Part shown: positions 8,823 through 17,376 of the stretch, piece by piece
How the letters are laid out: the number at the start of each line of letters is the position of its first letter
Position numbering within the stretch: the first letter of the stretch is position 1
Assembly (NCBI RefSeq): GCF_003846185.1
Contig: NZ_ML123034.1
Span: 6,078,899 to 6,133,760, forward strand
DNA from: Streptomyces sp. ADI96-02
Lineage (GTDB): Bacteria; Actinomycetota; Actinomycetes; Streptomycetales; Streptomycetaceae
DNA length: 54,862 nucleotides
Direction: 5' to 3'
Notes under the pieces: model-generated
Seen by the model: only the letters and a program-made list of their open reading frames with translations
What the model was told of the DNA's origin: nothing
Database searches by the model: none
Translations under genes and position numbers: made by a program

Positions 8823-10072
8823 TCACCCTCGCCATCCGGCTCAAGAACATCGCCTTCCTGGTCATCGCCGTGCTCGTCCTCAGCTACCTGGGCGTGCGCT
8901 ACGCCGACCTCGGCCACTACGTCGGCCTGCGCAGCTACTACACCGTCACGGTGCGGCTGCCGCAGACCGGCGGGCTCTACACCCACTCCAACGTCACCTA
9001 CCGGGGCGTCTCCGTGGGCCGGGTCGGCCCCATCGAGCTGACCGGTGACGGCGTCGAGGCCGAACTGCGGATCGAGAAGGACGCCCCGCCCATCCCGGAC
9101 GGCCTCCAGGCGGTCGTCGCCAACCTCTCGGCGGTCGGCGAGCAGTACGTCGACCTGCGCCCGACCCGCCGTGACGGGCCCTTCCTGGGCGACGGCTCGG
9201 TGATCGACGAGGCCGACACCACGCTCCCCGCGCCGCCCACCGACGTCCTCACCAGCGTCAACGACCTGGCCGGCTCGGTCGACCTGGAGAGCCTGCGGAC
9301 CGTCGTGGAGGAGTTCGGCACCGCCTTCGAAGGCCGCGGGGACGACCTCCAGGTGCTGCTGGACACCGGGAGCGAGTTCGTCGAGGCCGCCGACCGCTCC
9401 CTGCCGGTCACCACCCGCCTGATGGCCGACGGCGAGACCGTGCTCCGTACCCAGGCCGAACAGGGCCGGGCGCTCAAGGGGTTCGCCTCCGGAGCGAAGG
9501 AACTGGCCGCCGAACTCAAGGGCTCGGACACCGACCTGCGCCGGCTGATCGCCACCACCCCGGACGCCGCCGTGCAGATCAGCGGACTGCTGCGCGACCT
9601 CGACCCCGCCTTCGGCGTCGTCGTCGCCAACCTGCTGACCACCTCGGAGGTCGCCGTCACCCGCCAACGCGGCCTGGAGGAACTGCTGGTGAAGCTCCCG
9701 GCGGTCGTGGCGGCGGGAGCCAGCGCGGTCGATGAGGACGGCGCCCGGTTCGGCCTGGCCGTCACCTTCTTCGAACCGCTGCCCTGCACGGCCGGCTACG
9801 GCGGCACGGCCTACCGCAACGGTCTCGACACCTCGCCCGCGCCCGCCCTGAACACCAAGGCCCGGTGCACGTCGTCGCCGGGCACCGGCGTCAACGTCCG
9901 GGGCAGCGCCAACGCCCCGAAGGGCGGCCCGGTTCCGAAGCCCGCCCGGCCCGGCTCGATGCTGCTCGGCGGTACGGGGGACCGGCTTCCCGGGGCGCTC
10001 GGCAGCACACCCGGCACCGCGCCCGCCGCGGACGGCATGGCCGGGCTGCTCGGCCTGGGAGGCCGCTCATGA
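8819..10072 (+). CDS. Mce family protein, sixth of six (MceF position)
   Basis: A 417-residue Mce protein completing the expected six. The hydrophobic anchor is at about residues 7-26, the MCE domain at 38-120 ('HSNVTYRGVSVGRVGPI', 'VGEQYVDLRP'), then a long helical region, and a Gly/Pro-rich disordered tail from about 345. Two cysteines flank the end of the helical part ('LPCTAGYGG' and 'KARCTSS'). Start GTG 8819 overlaps the previous stop (GTGA). The following gene again overlaps by four bases. Confidence 0.92.
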   Translation: MITLAIRLKNIAFLVIAVLVLSYLGVRYADLGHYVGLRSYYTVTVRLPQTGGLYTHSNVTYRGVSVGRVGPIELTGDGVEAELRIEKDAPPIPDGLQAVVANLSAVGEQYVDLRPTRRDGPFLGDGSVIDEADTTLPAPPTDVLTSVNDLAGSVDLESLRTVVEEFGTAFEGRGDDLQVLLDTGSEFVEAADRSLPVTTRLMADGETVLRTQAEQGRALKGFASGAKELAAELKGSDTDLRRLIATTPDAAVQISGLLRDLDPAFGVVVANLLTTSEVAVTRQRGLEELLVKLPAVVAAGASAVDEDGARFGLAVTFFEPLPCTAGYGGTAYRNGLDTSPAPALNTKARCTSSPGTGVNVRGSANAPKGGPVPKPARPGSMLLGGTGDRLPGALGSTPGTAPAADGMAGLLGLGGRS

Positions 10073-10590
10073 CGCCCCGCGTCCAACGGGCGGGCGGCTG
10101 GGCCGTCCTCCTCGTCGCGGCACTGGTCTGCGGCCTCGGCGGCTGGTCCTACAGCCAGGCGCACGGCGACCGCGCCCTGTCCTACGCCAAGGCCCGCGAC
10201 ACGGCCCTGGCCGAGGGCCGGCGGCACCTCGCGACGCTGAACAGCCTCGACGGCTCGGACGCCACAGCCGTACGCGGCGGGCTGCGCGCCTGGCGCACCG
10301 CCGCCACCGGCCCCTTCCGCGACGAGCTGGCCCGCACGGCGGACGCCGACGCCCGCACCCTGACGACCGCGGGCGACACCGCGCGCGGGAAGGTCACCGC
10401 GGCGGCGCTCACCGCACTGGACGAACGCGCCGGTACGGCCGAGCTGATCGCGACCGTGGACGTCGGGGTCACCCCGCGCACCGGCGCGGCCGGCACCCAG
10501 CGCAAACGCTTCACGGCCACCCTCGCCCGCACGGCGGACGGCTGGAAGGTCAAGGCGCTCACCGCGATCGGCGCGGGCGGCGGCGGATGA
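10069..10590 (+). CDS. Mce-associated membrane protein, short type, copy 1
   Basis: A 173-residue protein with one N-terminal membrane helix (about 11-30) and an extracytoplasmic NTF2-like domain. It matches the small Mce-associated (Mas/Mam) proteins encoded after mce genes in actinobacteria, which are thought to stabilise the Mce complex. It is clearly related to the gene at 11318-11848: both share 'GGW', a 'SYA+AR' heptad, 'LDERAG' and a final 'LxRTAxGWK' strand. The ATG at 10069 overlaps the preceding stop. Confidence 0.85.
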   Translation: MTPRVQRAGGWAVLLVAALVCGLGGWSYSQAHGDRALSYAKARDTALAEGRRHLATLNSLDGSDATAVRGGLRAWRTAATGPFRDELARTADADARTLTTAGDTARGKVTAAALTALDERAGTAELIATVDVGVTPRTGAAGTQRKRFTATLARTADGWKVKALTAIGAGGGG

Positions 10591-11252
10591 GGGAGCGGGG
10601 AGGAACGGCGACGGTGAACGGCACGAACACGGACGCACCCCTACGGACGCGCCCGGCCGAGGACGAACCGGCTCCCGGCACGGAAGCCGACGCCCCTGAG
10701 GCGGAGGCTGAGGCGGCGGAGACGGCGACGGAGGCGGCTCGGGGACCCCGGCGGCGCGGATGGCCCCGCCTGCTGGGCGGGCTCCTCGCCGTCGTCCTGC
10801 TCGCCGCGGGCGGTGTCCTGTACGCCGAGGGCCGGCAACTGCGCGACACTCCGGCGACGGCGAACCTCGCCCTCACCGACGCGCAGGCGACGGCACGGGT
10901 GACGGGGGACGTCAGCAGCGCCCTCGGCAGGATCTTCTCGTACGGGCCCGCGACCACCGCCGCCACCAAGGAGTCGGCGAAACAGGTCCTCGCGGGCCGG
11001 GCGCTCGGCCAGTACGCGCGGCTGTTCGGCCAGGTGGAGAAGCAGGCCGCCGACCAGAAGCTGACGCTCACCACCCACGTCGTGCGGGCCGGCGTGACCC
11101 GGCTGACCGGTCGCAGCGCCCACCTCCTGGTCTTCCTCGACCAGGTCTACGAGCGCCGGGGCAAGGCCGCCACGACCGCCTCCGCGCAGCTCACGGTGAC
11201 CGCCGAACTGCGCGACGGCCACTGGCGGATCGTCGAGATCGGCTCCACGTGA
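10587..11252 (+). CDS. Mce-associated membrane protein, long type, copy 1
   Basis: A 221-residue protein with an acidic, Ala/Glu-rich cytoplasmic N-terminus (about 1-55), one membrane helix (about 62-82) and an NTF2-like outer domain. The outer domain ends in a strand 'DGHWRIVEIGS', typical of Mce-associated proteins. It is paralogous to 11895-12737: both contain a 'LTD' start of the outer domain, 'FSY' and 'QKLxLTT'. ATGA overlap with the previous gene. Confidence 0.85.
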   Translation: MRERGGTATVNGTNTDAPLRTRPAEDEPAPGTEADAPEAEAEAAETATEAARGPRRRGWPRLLGGLLAVVLLAAGGVLYAEGRQLRDTPATANLALTDAQATARVTGDVSSALGRIFSYGPATTAATKESAKQVLAGRALGQYARLFGQVEKQAADQKLTLTTHVVRAGVTRLTGRSAHLLVFLDQVYERRGKAATTASAQLTVTAELRDGHWRIVEIGST

Positions 11253-11317
11253 CAGTCCTGCGGCACGGGCGGGCGCGGCACATCGGTTCGGGTACGGCGG
11301 GCACGGAGAGGCAGCAC

Positions 11318-11848
11318 ATGGCACGGGTGAGGACGACGAGGAACCCGCTGGTGATCGCGGCGACGGCGCTGACGGTCGTGGCGGCCGGCGCGGCGGGCTG
11401 GGGCGGGTGGCAGCGCTACGAGGCAGCGCACGACGACGCCGCCTCCTACGCGCGGGCGCGGGACGACGCGCTGGCGGCGGGCGAGCAGGCGGTGCAGAAC
11501 ATGAACACCCTCGACCACCGCGCTCTGGAGAAGGGGCTGGACAGCTGGGAGGCGTCGACCACCGGCGACCTGCACCGCCAACTCGTCGAGGGACGGGACG
11601 CGTTCTCCGAGCAGATCACGTCGGCGAAGACGGTCAGCTCCGCCAAGGTGCTGGCCGGCGCGGTGACCGAACTCGACGAACGGGCGGGCCGGGCCGGGGT
11701 GATGGTCGCGCTCCGGGTCACCGTCGCCGCGCCGAAGGGCGAACCGGCGGTGAAGGAGAGCCGGATGCTCGGCACCCTCACCCGGACCGCCGAGGGGTGG
11801 AAGCTCAGCGCGCTCGGCCAGGCGCCCGTCGGCAGCACGGCCGGCTGA
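11318..11848 (+). CDS. Mce-associated membrane protein, short type, copy 2
   Basis: A 176-residue paralogue of the protein at 10069-10590, with membrane helix at about 10-28 followed by 'AAHDDAASYARARDDAL', then 'LDERAGRAG' and 'LTRTAEGWKLSALG'. The ATG at 11318 has GGAGAGG about nine bases upstream. The 65-base gap before it is the largest inside the operon, but nothing resembling a terminator is visible there, so co-transcription is likely. Confidence 0.83.
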   Translation: MARVRTTRNPLVIAATALTVVAAGAAGWGGWQRYEAAHDDAASYARARDDALAAGEQAVQNMNTLDHRALEKGLDSWEASTTGDLHRQLVEGRDAFSEQITSAKTVSSAKVLAGAVTELDERAGRAGVMVALRVTVAAPKGEPAVKESRMLGTLTRTAEGWKLSALGQAPVGSTAG

Positions 11849-11894
11849 CCCGCCACCCGCCCCGCCCCCGCACCACCACCGAGAGGACCCCGCC

Positions 11895-12737
11895 ATGTCG
11901 ACGACCCGCCACCTCGTCAACCGCCGCCGCCGGCTCACCACCGCACCACCGCGCTCCGCGTCCGCGACGGAGCCGCAGGACGCGCCTTCGCGGATCGGGG
12001 ACGCGCCGCAGGCCGGGGACGCGCCTTCGCGGATCGGGGACGCGCCGGAGAAGGCGGGCGGGCCCGGCACGAGCGGCGAGGGCCCGCACCCGGTCGCCGG
12101 CTCGGGCGACGAGTCCGTGAACGGCGACGAGGCCGCGCGGGGAGCAGAGGCGGAGGCGGCGGTCGCGGCGGAGGAAGGCAGCCGGGCCGCTTCCGCTTCA
12201 GCCGTACGCCGGTTCGCCGCCCGCCTCCGCGTCGGGCTGCCCGCGGTGCTCTGCGTCCTCACCGTCGTCCTCGGGACCTTCGCCGTCTGGGCGTTCACCT
12301 CGGCCGCGAGCCTGCGCGGCGAACCGGCCCGGCAGAACACCGCGCTCACCGACATCGCCCGCACCAGCGAGGTGAAGGGCCGCATCAGCGAGGCGGTCGG
12401 CGCGGTCTTCTCGTACGACTACGCCTCGCCCGCCCGCTCCGACCGCGCGGCGCGCACGTACCTGACCGGCCGAGCCGTCGAGCAGCACCGGGGGATGCTC
12501 GCCGAGGTACGCGCACAGGCGCCGAAGCAGAAGCTCGTGCTCACCACGACGGTGACGGAGAGCGCGGTGGAGTTCCTCGACGGCGACCGGGCGCGCCTGC
12601 TGATCTTCGCCGACCAGAGCAACACCCGTACCGGAAAGAACGAGGAGACCACCTACGCGGCGGCGATGTTCGCCGTGGACGCCGTGCACCGCCAGGGCGC
12701 CTGGCGCATCGCCGCCATCGACACGTTCACCCGGTGA
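11895..12737 (+). CDS. Mce-associated membrane protein, long type, copy 2
   Basis: A 280-residue paralogue of 10587-11252. The cytoplasmic N-terminus is about 110 residues, much longer than in copy 1, and includes a 13-residue in-frame repeat 'DAPSRIGDAP' (encoded at 11978-12047). A membrane helix at about 116-137 and the NTF2-like outer domain follow, ending 'QGAWRIAAIDTF'. GAGAGGA lies about eight bases before the ATG at 11895. The repeat and low-complexity segment suggest a flexible tether. Confidence 0.83.
   Translation: MSTTRHLVNRRRRLTTAPPRSASATEPQDAPSRIGDAPQAGDAPSRIGDAPEKAGGPGTSGEGPHPVAGSGDESVNGDEAARGAEAEAAVAAEEGSRAASASAVRRFAARLRVGLPAVLCVLTVVLGTFAVWAFTSAASLRGEPARQNTALTDIARTSEVKGRISEAVGAVFSYDYASPARSDRAARTYLTGRAVEQHRGMLAEVRAQAPKQKLVLTTTVTESAVEFLDGDRARLLIFADQSNTRTGKNEETTYAAAMFAVDAVHRQGAWRIAAIDTFTR
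11978..12047 (+). repeat. In-frame tandem repeat, 39-bp period
   Basis: A 31-base sequence occurs at 11978-12008 and again at 12017-12047, identical in both copies. The period of 39 bases equals 13 codons, so the repeat adds 13 residues without changing frame. It lies in the disordered N-terminus of a Mce-associated protein. Confidence 0.85.
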
Positions 12738-12766
12738 ACGGGACCGCCGGGGAGAGGGGACCACGC

Positions 12767-14008
12767 ATGAGGCTCAACGGCACGGCAGGCCGCAGGCTGG
12801 CCGGCACCGTCACGGCGGTCACCGCCATGGCCGCGCTCACCGCCTCCCAGGCGCCCGGGTTCGCCGGGCCCGCTCCCGCGCCGCGCGGGGAGCGGAGCGC
12901 CGGGTCCGAGGAGGTCGTGTGGAGCGAGGCGCCGGGCGACGACGCCTACCACACCGAACTCCCGCCCCTGGCGAGCCCGAAGCCGCCCGATCCCGGCCGG
13001 GCGGGGGAGAAGCCGTCGTCCCCGGCCGTGTCCCGCGCCTGGTCCGAGGCGGGCATCCCGGCGACCGTGCTCGCCGCCTACCGCCGGGCCGAGGCAGCAC
13101 TGGACCGGTCCGACGCGGGCTGCCGGCTGCCCTGGCAGCTGCTCGCGGCGATCGGCAAGGTGGAGTCCGGCCAGGCCCGCGGCGGACGGGTCGACGCACG
13201 CGGCACGACGCTCAGCCCGATCCTGGGACCCGCGCTCGACGGTGCGGGCTTCGCCCTGATCCGGGACACCGACGGCGGGCGGTACGACGGCGACCGCGCC
13301 TTCGACCGCGCCGTCGGCCCCCTGCAGTTCATCCCCTCCACCTGGGCGAACTGGGCCAAGGACGGCAACGGCGACGGCCGCGAGGACCCGAACAACATCT
13401 ACGACGCGGCGCTCGCCGCCGGGTCCTACCTCTGCGCCGGAGGACGCGACCTGGGCGTCCGCGCCGACCTGGACCGGGCGATCCTCAGCTACAACCGCTC
13501 CGACGCCTATCTGCGCACGGTGCTGTCCTGGCTGGAGTTCTACCGCGGGGGCGCCCACCCGGTGGCCGACGGCGAGGGCGTCGTCCCCCGGAGCCCCGGC
13601 GCGGGCGGGGACAAGCTGCCCGGCGGGCCGGTCGGCGGGTCCGGCGGCAAGGGCACGCCGGGCAAGGGCGGAGGCGGCGTCGTCGTCGGACCGCAGCCGA
13701 CCCGGCCGCCCACCTCGCCGACGCCGACCCCGTCGGGGACGCCCGGCCCGAGCCCCCACCCGACGCCCACCGGGCCCGGCCCGAAGCCCACGCCGACCGA
13801 CCCGGGCCCCACCGGCCCCGGCCCCACACCGAGCCCGACCGACCCCGGTCCCACCGGCCCGGGACCGAGTCCCGATCCCACCGGCCCGGCCTGCCCGACC
13901 GGCGGCCCGTCGCCCTCCGGGACGCCGACAGGCGGAACCGAGCAGCCCGGAGACCCCGCCGAGGACCCCTGCGCCCCGGACGAAACCCCCGGCGGCAGCG
14001 GAGGATGA
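12767..14008 (+). CDS. Secreted lytic transglycosylase with Pro-rich tail
   Basis: A 413-residue exported enzyme expected to cleave peptidoglycan glycan strands. It has an N-terminal signal peptide (cleavage probably near residue 33), then an SLT-like lysozyme fold at about 95-255. The predicted catalytic Glu is E133 in 'IGKVESG', followed by 'GPLQFIPSTWANW' and 'YDAALAAGSYLC', which are family hallmarks. About 285-413 is a low-complexity Pro/Thr/Gly tail that may thread through or bind the wall. ATG 12767 has GGGGAGAGGGG upstream and gives a proper signal peptide. A GTG at 12734 overlapping the previous stop is the alternative. Its position at the end of the mce operon suggests a role in placing the Mce machinery in the wall. 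Confidence 0.88.
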   Translation: MRLNGTAGRRLAGTVTAVTAMAALTASQAPGFAGPAPAPRGERSAGSEEVVWSEAPGDDAYHTELPPLASPKPPDPGRAGEKPSSPAVSRAWSEAGIPATVLAAYRRAEAALDRSDAGCRLPWQLLAAIGKVESGQARGGRVDARGTTLSPILGPALDGAGFALIRDTDGGRYDGDRAFDRAVGPLQFIPSTWANWAKDGNGDGREDPNNIYDAALAAGSYLCAGGRDLGVRADLDRAILSYNRSDAYLRTVLSWLEFYRGGAHPVADGEGVVPRSPGAGGDKLPGGPVGGSGGKGTPGKGGGGVVVGPQPTRPPTSPTPTPSGTPGPSPHPTPTGPGPKPTPTDPGPTGPGPTPSPTDPGPTGPGPSPDPTGPACPTGGPSPSGTPTGGTEQPGDPAEDPCAPDETPGGSGG

Positions 14009-14189
14009 GGGGATGGGGTGAAGGTGGCGAGTACATGACGTGAGCCACCTGTGACGCGTGGCACTCGCACGGCGGACGCACGGGAGGCCGGGTTGCCAAG
14101 CGGGGGTCGACTCCGCGATGTTTGCCCCAGGGAAAGAGTTCGTCGTCCAGTTGGAAGGTGGTGCGACTCGCCGCAGGCGGGTCCCCCCC

Positions 14190-15851
14190 ATGGCTTCACC
14201 CAAGGCAGAGGCAGCCCCGTACAACGAACCGCGATCCGCCGCGACCGCCTGGCACCGGGCGCCCCACGCGGTGATAGCGGTCGACCCGGCCGGCGCCGTT
14301 GTCGAGGCCAACGCCGCCGCCGGCTCTCTCGCCGGGGTGAGGGTCGGGGCGCGGCTGCCCGACGCCCTGTCCTGGCTGGCCGACGCGACCACGGAGGTGG
14401 CCGCCGAGCCCGTACGCCAGGGCGGTGCGTCACCTCCCGCCGTCACCGGGGACTTCCACTCCGGCCGCTTCGAGGCCCATCCCACCCGGTGCGCCGACGG
14501 CAACGTGCTGTGGTGGCTCGTCGACCACACCGCCCGGCGGGCGGCGGAGGAGGCGCTGGCCACCGAACAGGAACGCACCCGGTTCCTCGCGGAGGCGTCG
14601 AACGTCCTGCTGGCCTCGCTCAACACGGAGCGGTGCATGGCCGCCACTGCCCGGCTCGCCGCCGAATACCTCGCCGACGCCGTCGTCGTGGTGGCTCCGC
14701 CGGCCGGCCGGCAGCTGCGCCTCACCCGGGCCCTCGCGGGCGGCGAGGCCACCCAGCACCTGGTGGCGGCCGACCCGTCGCTCGTACCCGGCCTCACCGA
14801 AGCCCTCAAGGGCTTCCCGCCGGTCCCCTCGCGGTGGATCGACCCGGCAGCCCTCCCGGACTGGCTGCTGCCCGAGGACTTCACCGGAACGGTCGGATCG
14901 GTGGTCATCACCCCGCTCCCCGGCCACGGCGTGCCCGCCGGAGCGCTCGTCCTGCTGCGCCGAAACTCCCGTACGGAGTTCAGCGCCAACGAGGAGACGT
15001 TCGCCCGGCTCTTCGCCGCCCGCGCCGGCGCCGCCCTGTCGGCGGCCCGCCTCTACGCCGAACAGCACAGCATCACGCAGACCCTGATGCGCGACCTGCT
15101 GCCGCCCCGTCTCCACCGCGTGAACGGGGTGGAGTTCGCCGGCGGCTACCGCCCCTCCGACGAGGGCGAACGGGTGGGCGGCGACTTCTACGACGTCCAC
15201 CCCGGCGCCACGAAGGACGAGCCCTCCCTCGTGGTGCTCGGGGACGTCTGCGGCAAGGGGCTGGAGGCCGCGGTCCTCACCGGCAAGATCCGCAACACCC
15301 TCCAGGCGCTGATGCCGATGGCCGACGACCACGAACGGGTGCTGGGACTGCTCAACGGGGCGCTCCTGAACACCCACAACACCCGCTTCGCCACCCTCGT
15401 CCTGGCCTCGGTGCTGCGGCAGGGCAACCAGGTGCACCTGCGGCTCACCTCGGCCGGCCATCCCGTGCCGCTGGTGGTGCGCGGCGACGGCCGGGTGGAG
15501 GAGGTGCCCACCCGCGGCAGCCTGGTCGGGGCTCTGGACGACATCCAGGCCCGGACCGTCGAGACGGTGCTGCTGCCGGGCGACACCTGCCTGCTGTACA
15601 CCGACGGGATCACCGAGGCGCGCGGCGGACCGCTCGGCGACGAACTCTTCGGCGAGGAGCGGCTGAAGCGCGGCCTCGGCGACTGCGGAGGCATGCCCGG
15701 CGAGGCCGTCGTGGAGCACATCCAGATGCTGGCGTCGCACTGGCTCCAGGACGCGGGCCACGACGATCTGGCCCTGGTCGCGATCACGGCCCCGCCCACC
15801 ACCCATCTGAGTGCGGTGAACGGGCACACACGGGGCAGGTACACGGGATGA
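14190..15851 (+). CDS. PAS/GAF/SpoIIE-type PP2C serine phosphatase
   Basis: A 553-residue cytoplasmic sensor phosphatase that probably dephosphorylates the STAS protein encoded two genes downstream. A PAS-like segment covers about 20-115 ('AVIAVDPAGAVVEAN'), a GAF-like domain about 130-295, and the PP2C/SpoIIE domain about 325-550. The metal-binding motifs 'VGGDFYDV' and 'GDVCGKG' are intact, as is 'DDLALVAI' near the end. The frame is open from 14058, but codons before 14190 end often in A or T, unlike the gene body, so ATG 14190 is preferred. ATG 14118 remains possible. Overlaps the next gene by ATGA. Confidence 0.88.
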   Translation: MASPKAEAAPYNEPRSAATAWHRAPHAVIAVDPAGAVVEANAAAGSLAGVRVGARLPDALSWLADATTEVAAEPVRQGGASPPAVTGDFHSGRFEAHPTRCADGNVLWWLVDHTARRAAEEALATEQERTRFLAEASNVLLASLNTERCMAATARLAAEYLADAVVVVAPPAGRQLRLTRALAGGEATQHLVAADPSLVPGLTEALKGFPPVPSRWIDPAALPDWLLPEDFTGTVGSVVITPLPGHGVPAGALVLLRRNSRTEFSANEETFARLFAARAGAALSAARLYAEQHSITQTLMRDLLPPRLHRVNGVEFAGGYRPSDEGERVGGDFYDVHPGATKDEPSLVVLGDVCGKGLEAAVLTGKIRNTLQALMPMADDHERVLGLLNGALLNTHNTRFATLVLASVLRQGNQVHLRLTSAGHPVPLVVRGDGRVEEVPTRGSLVGALDDIQARTVETVLLPGDTCLLYTDGITEARGGPLGDELFGEERLKRGLGDCGGMPGEAVVEHIQMLASHWLQDAGHDDLALVAITAPPTTHLSAVNGHTRGRYTG

Positions 15852-16939
15852 CCTCCGCACCGACCGTCACCGACCTCCCGACGCTCCGCGACCGCCTGTG
15901 GGCGGCGGTCACCGGCCGGGACGAGTACGCGGCGGCGGATCTGGTGATGTCCGCCCTGGACGGCGGGGTGACCCCGGAAACGGTCCTGCTCGACGTGATC
16001 GCCCCCGTCCAGTCGGAGATCGGCCGCGCCTGGGAGGCCGACCGGCTGACCGTCGCGCAGGAGCACGCCGCGACCGCCATCGCCGACCGCGTCATAGCCG
16101 CCCTCGCCCACCATCCCGCCCACCGCCCCGAGCGCCACGACGGCCGGATCACCGTCGCCTGCGTGGACCGGGAGTGGCACGTCCTGCCGGCCCGGCTGCT
16201 CGCCGAGGTGCTGACCCTGCGGGGCTGGCAGGTCGACTTCCTCGGCGCACAGGTGCCGACGCCGCACCTCGTGGCGCACCTGCACCACTCCGGCGCGGAC
16301 GCGGTGGCCCTCTCCTCCTCCATCAGCGCCCGGCTGCCCGCGGCGCACACGGCCATCACGGCGTGCCAGGCGATCGGCGTGCCCGTCCTCGCCGGCGGCG
16401 CGGCGTTCGGCCCGGACGGACGCTACGCGCGCCTGCTCGGTGCCAACGCCTGGGCGCCGGACGCGCGGGCGGCGGCCCGGCAGCTGGCGGAGGGGATACC
16501 CGCCCCCGACCTCGCGACGGGCCGGCTGGAGGTGGACGACCTGCCGCACCTGATGGACCAGGAGTACACGCTCGTCGCCCGCTCCCGGGGCCGCCTCGTC
16601 CGGGGAGTGCTGACGCGGCTGGAGACGGACTTCCCGGCCATGGCGCGGTACACCGGCCCGCAGCGGGAGCGCACGGCCGAGGACGTCGCCCACATCGTGG
16701 AGTTCCTGGGCGTCGCCCTGTACACCGACAGCGACGACCTGTTCGCCGACTTCATCGCCTGGACCGCGGGTGTGCTGGCCGCCCGGCGGGTCCCCGCCCG
16801 ATCCCTGCGTCCCGCCCTGGACGCCCTGGACGCCCAGCTCCGGGACTTCCCCCGGGCCCACCGCATCCTCGACCGCGCCAGACGCGATCTGGACGAGTAC
16901 GTCACATCAGCCGATCAGCCACCCGGAGCCACCGTATGA
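15848..16939 (+). CDS. B12-binding sensor protein with CarH-like signature
   Basis: A 363-residue protein with no DNA-binding domain. A helical cap at about 15-90 contains W62 followed nine residues later by E72-H73, the W-x9-EH signature of the AdoCbl photosensory domain of CarH/LitR. A Rossmann B12-binding domain at about 100-215 supplies candidate lower-axial ligand H111 ('REWHVLP', with Pro where Gly is usual), then 'GWQVDFLGAQVP' and 'LAGGAAFG'. The C-terminal 140 residues are all-helical and resemble the globin-like sensor part of stressosome proteins, a weak impression. It sits between a PP2C phosphatase and a STAS protein, overlapping both by four bases, so it likely signals by protein contact. 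Cobalamin binding is well supported; light sensing is inferred. Confidence 0.82.
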   Translation: MTSAPTVTDLPTLRDRLWAAVTGRDEYAAADLVMSALDGGVTPETVLLDVIAPVQSEIGRAWEADRLTVAQEHAATAIADRVIAALAHHPAHRPERHDGRITVACVDREWHVLPARLLAEVLTLRGWQVDFLGAQVPTPHLVAHLHHSGADAVALSSSISARLPAAHTAITACQAIGVPVLAGGAAFGPDGRYARLLGANAWAPDARAAARQLAEGIPAPDLATGRLEVDDLPHLMDQEYTLVARSRGRLVRGVLTRLETDFPAMARYTGPQRERTAEDVAHIVEFLGVALYTDSDDLFADFIAWTAGVLAARRVPARSLRPALDALDAQLRDFPRAHRILDRARRDLDEYVTSADQPPGATV

Positions 16940-17349
16940 CCGCCCTGCCGCACCAACTCCTCACCGTCACGCCCGAGGTGGGACCGCTCCGGGCCCGCCT
17001 GCGTCTCGGCGGAGACCTGGACTACGGGACGAGCGACGAACTCGTACGCCGGGTGAGGGACACGCTGGCCGCGCAGCCTGAGCTGAAGGACCTCCACCTG
17101 GACTGCGCCGGGCTGCTCCTGTGCGACTCCATGGGCGTCTCCGCGCTGCTGCAGATCCACCGCGACACCACCGCCCGCCGGGTGCGGCTGCACGTGGAGG
17201 ACCGGCCCGCCTTCCTGAACCGGATCATGCGCATCACCGGCATCCTGCACCTCTTCGAGGAGGAGGGCGGTCAGCTGCCCGCGCGGGGCGGCACGGACGA
17301 GGCGTCCGCCGAGCCCCGGACGTCTCCGGGACCGCCGCCGTCCTTCTGA
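16936..17349 (+). CDS. STAS-domain anti-anti-sigma factor
   Basis: A 137-residue STAS protein of the SpoIIAA/RsbV/BldG type. The phosphorylation loop 'LLLCDSMGVSALL' places the likely regulatory serine at S65 after D64. The last 25 residues are a Pro/Ser-rich extension. Its expected role is to bind an anti-sigma kinase when unphosphorylated, releasing a sigma factor. The PP2C phosphatase two genes upstream would restore the active form. ATG 16936 overlaps the B12 gene stop. The anti-sigma-type ATPase at 17377-17907 converges on it. Confidence 0.9.
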   Translation: MTALPHQLLTVTPEVGPLRARLRLGGDLDYGTSDELVRRVRDTLAAQPELKDLHLDCAGLLLCDSMGVSALLQIHRDTTARRVRLHVEDRPAFLNRIMRITGILHLFEEEGGQLPARGGTDEASAEPRTSPGPPPSF

Positions 17350-17376
17350 ACCGGGGCCGCCCGGCCGCCGAGGGCC

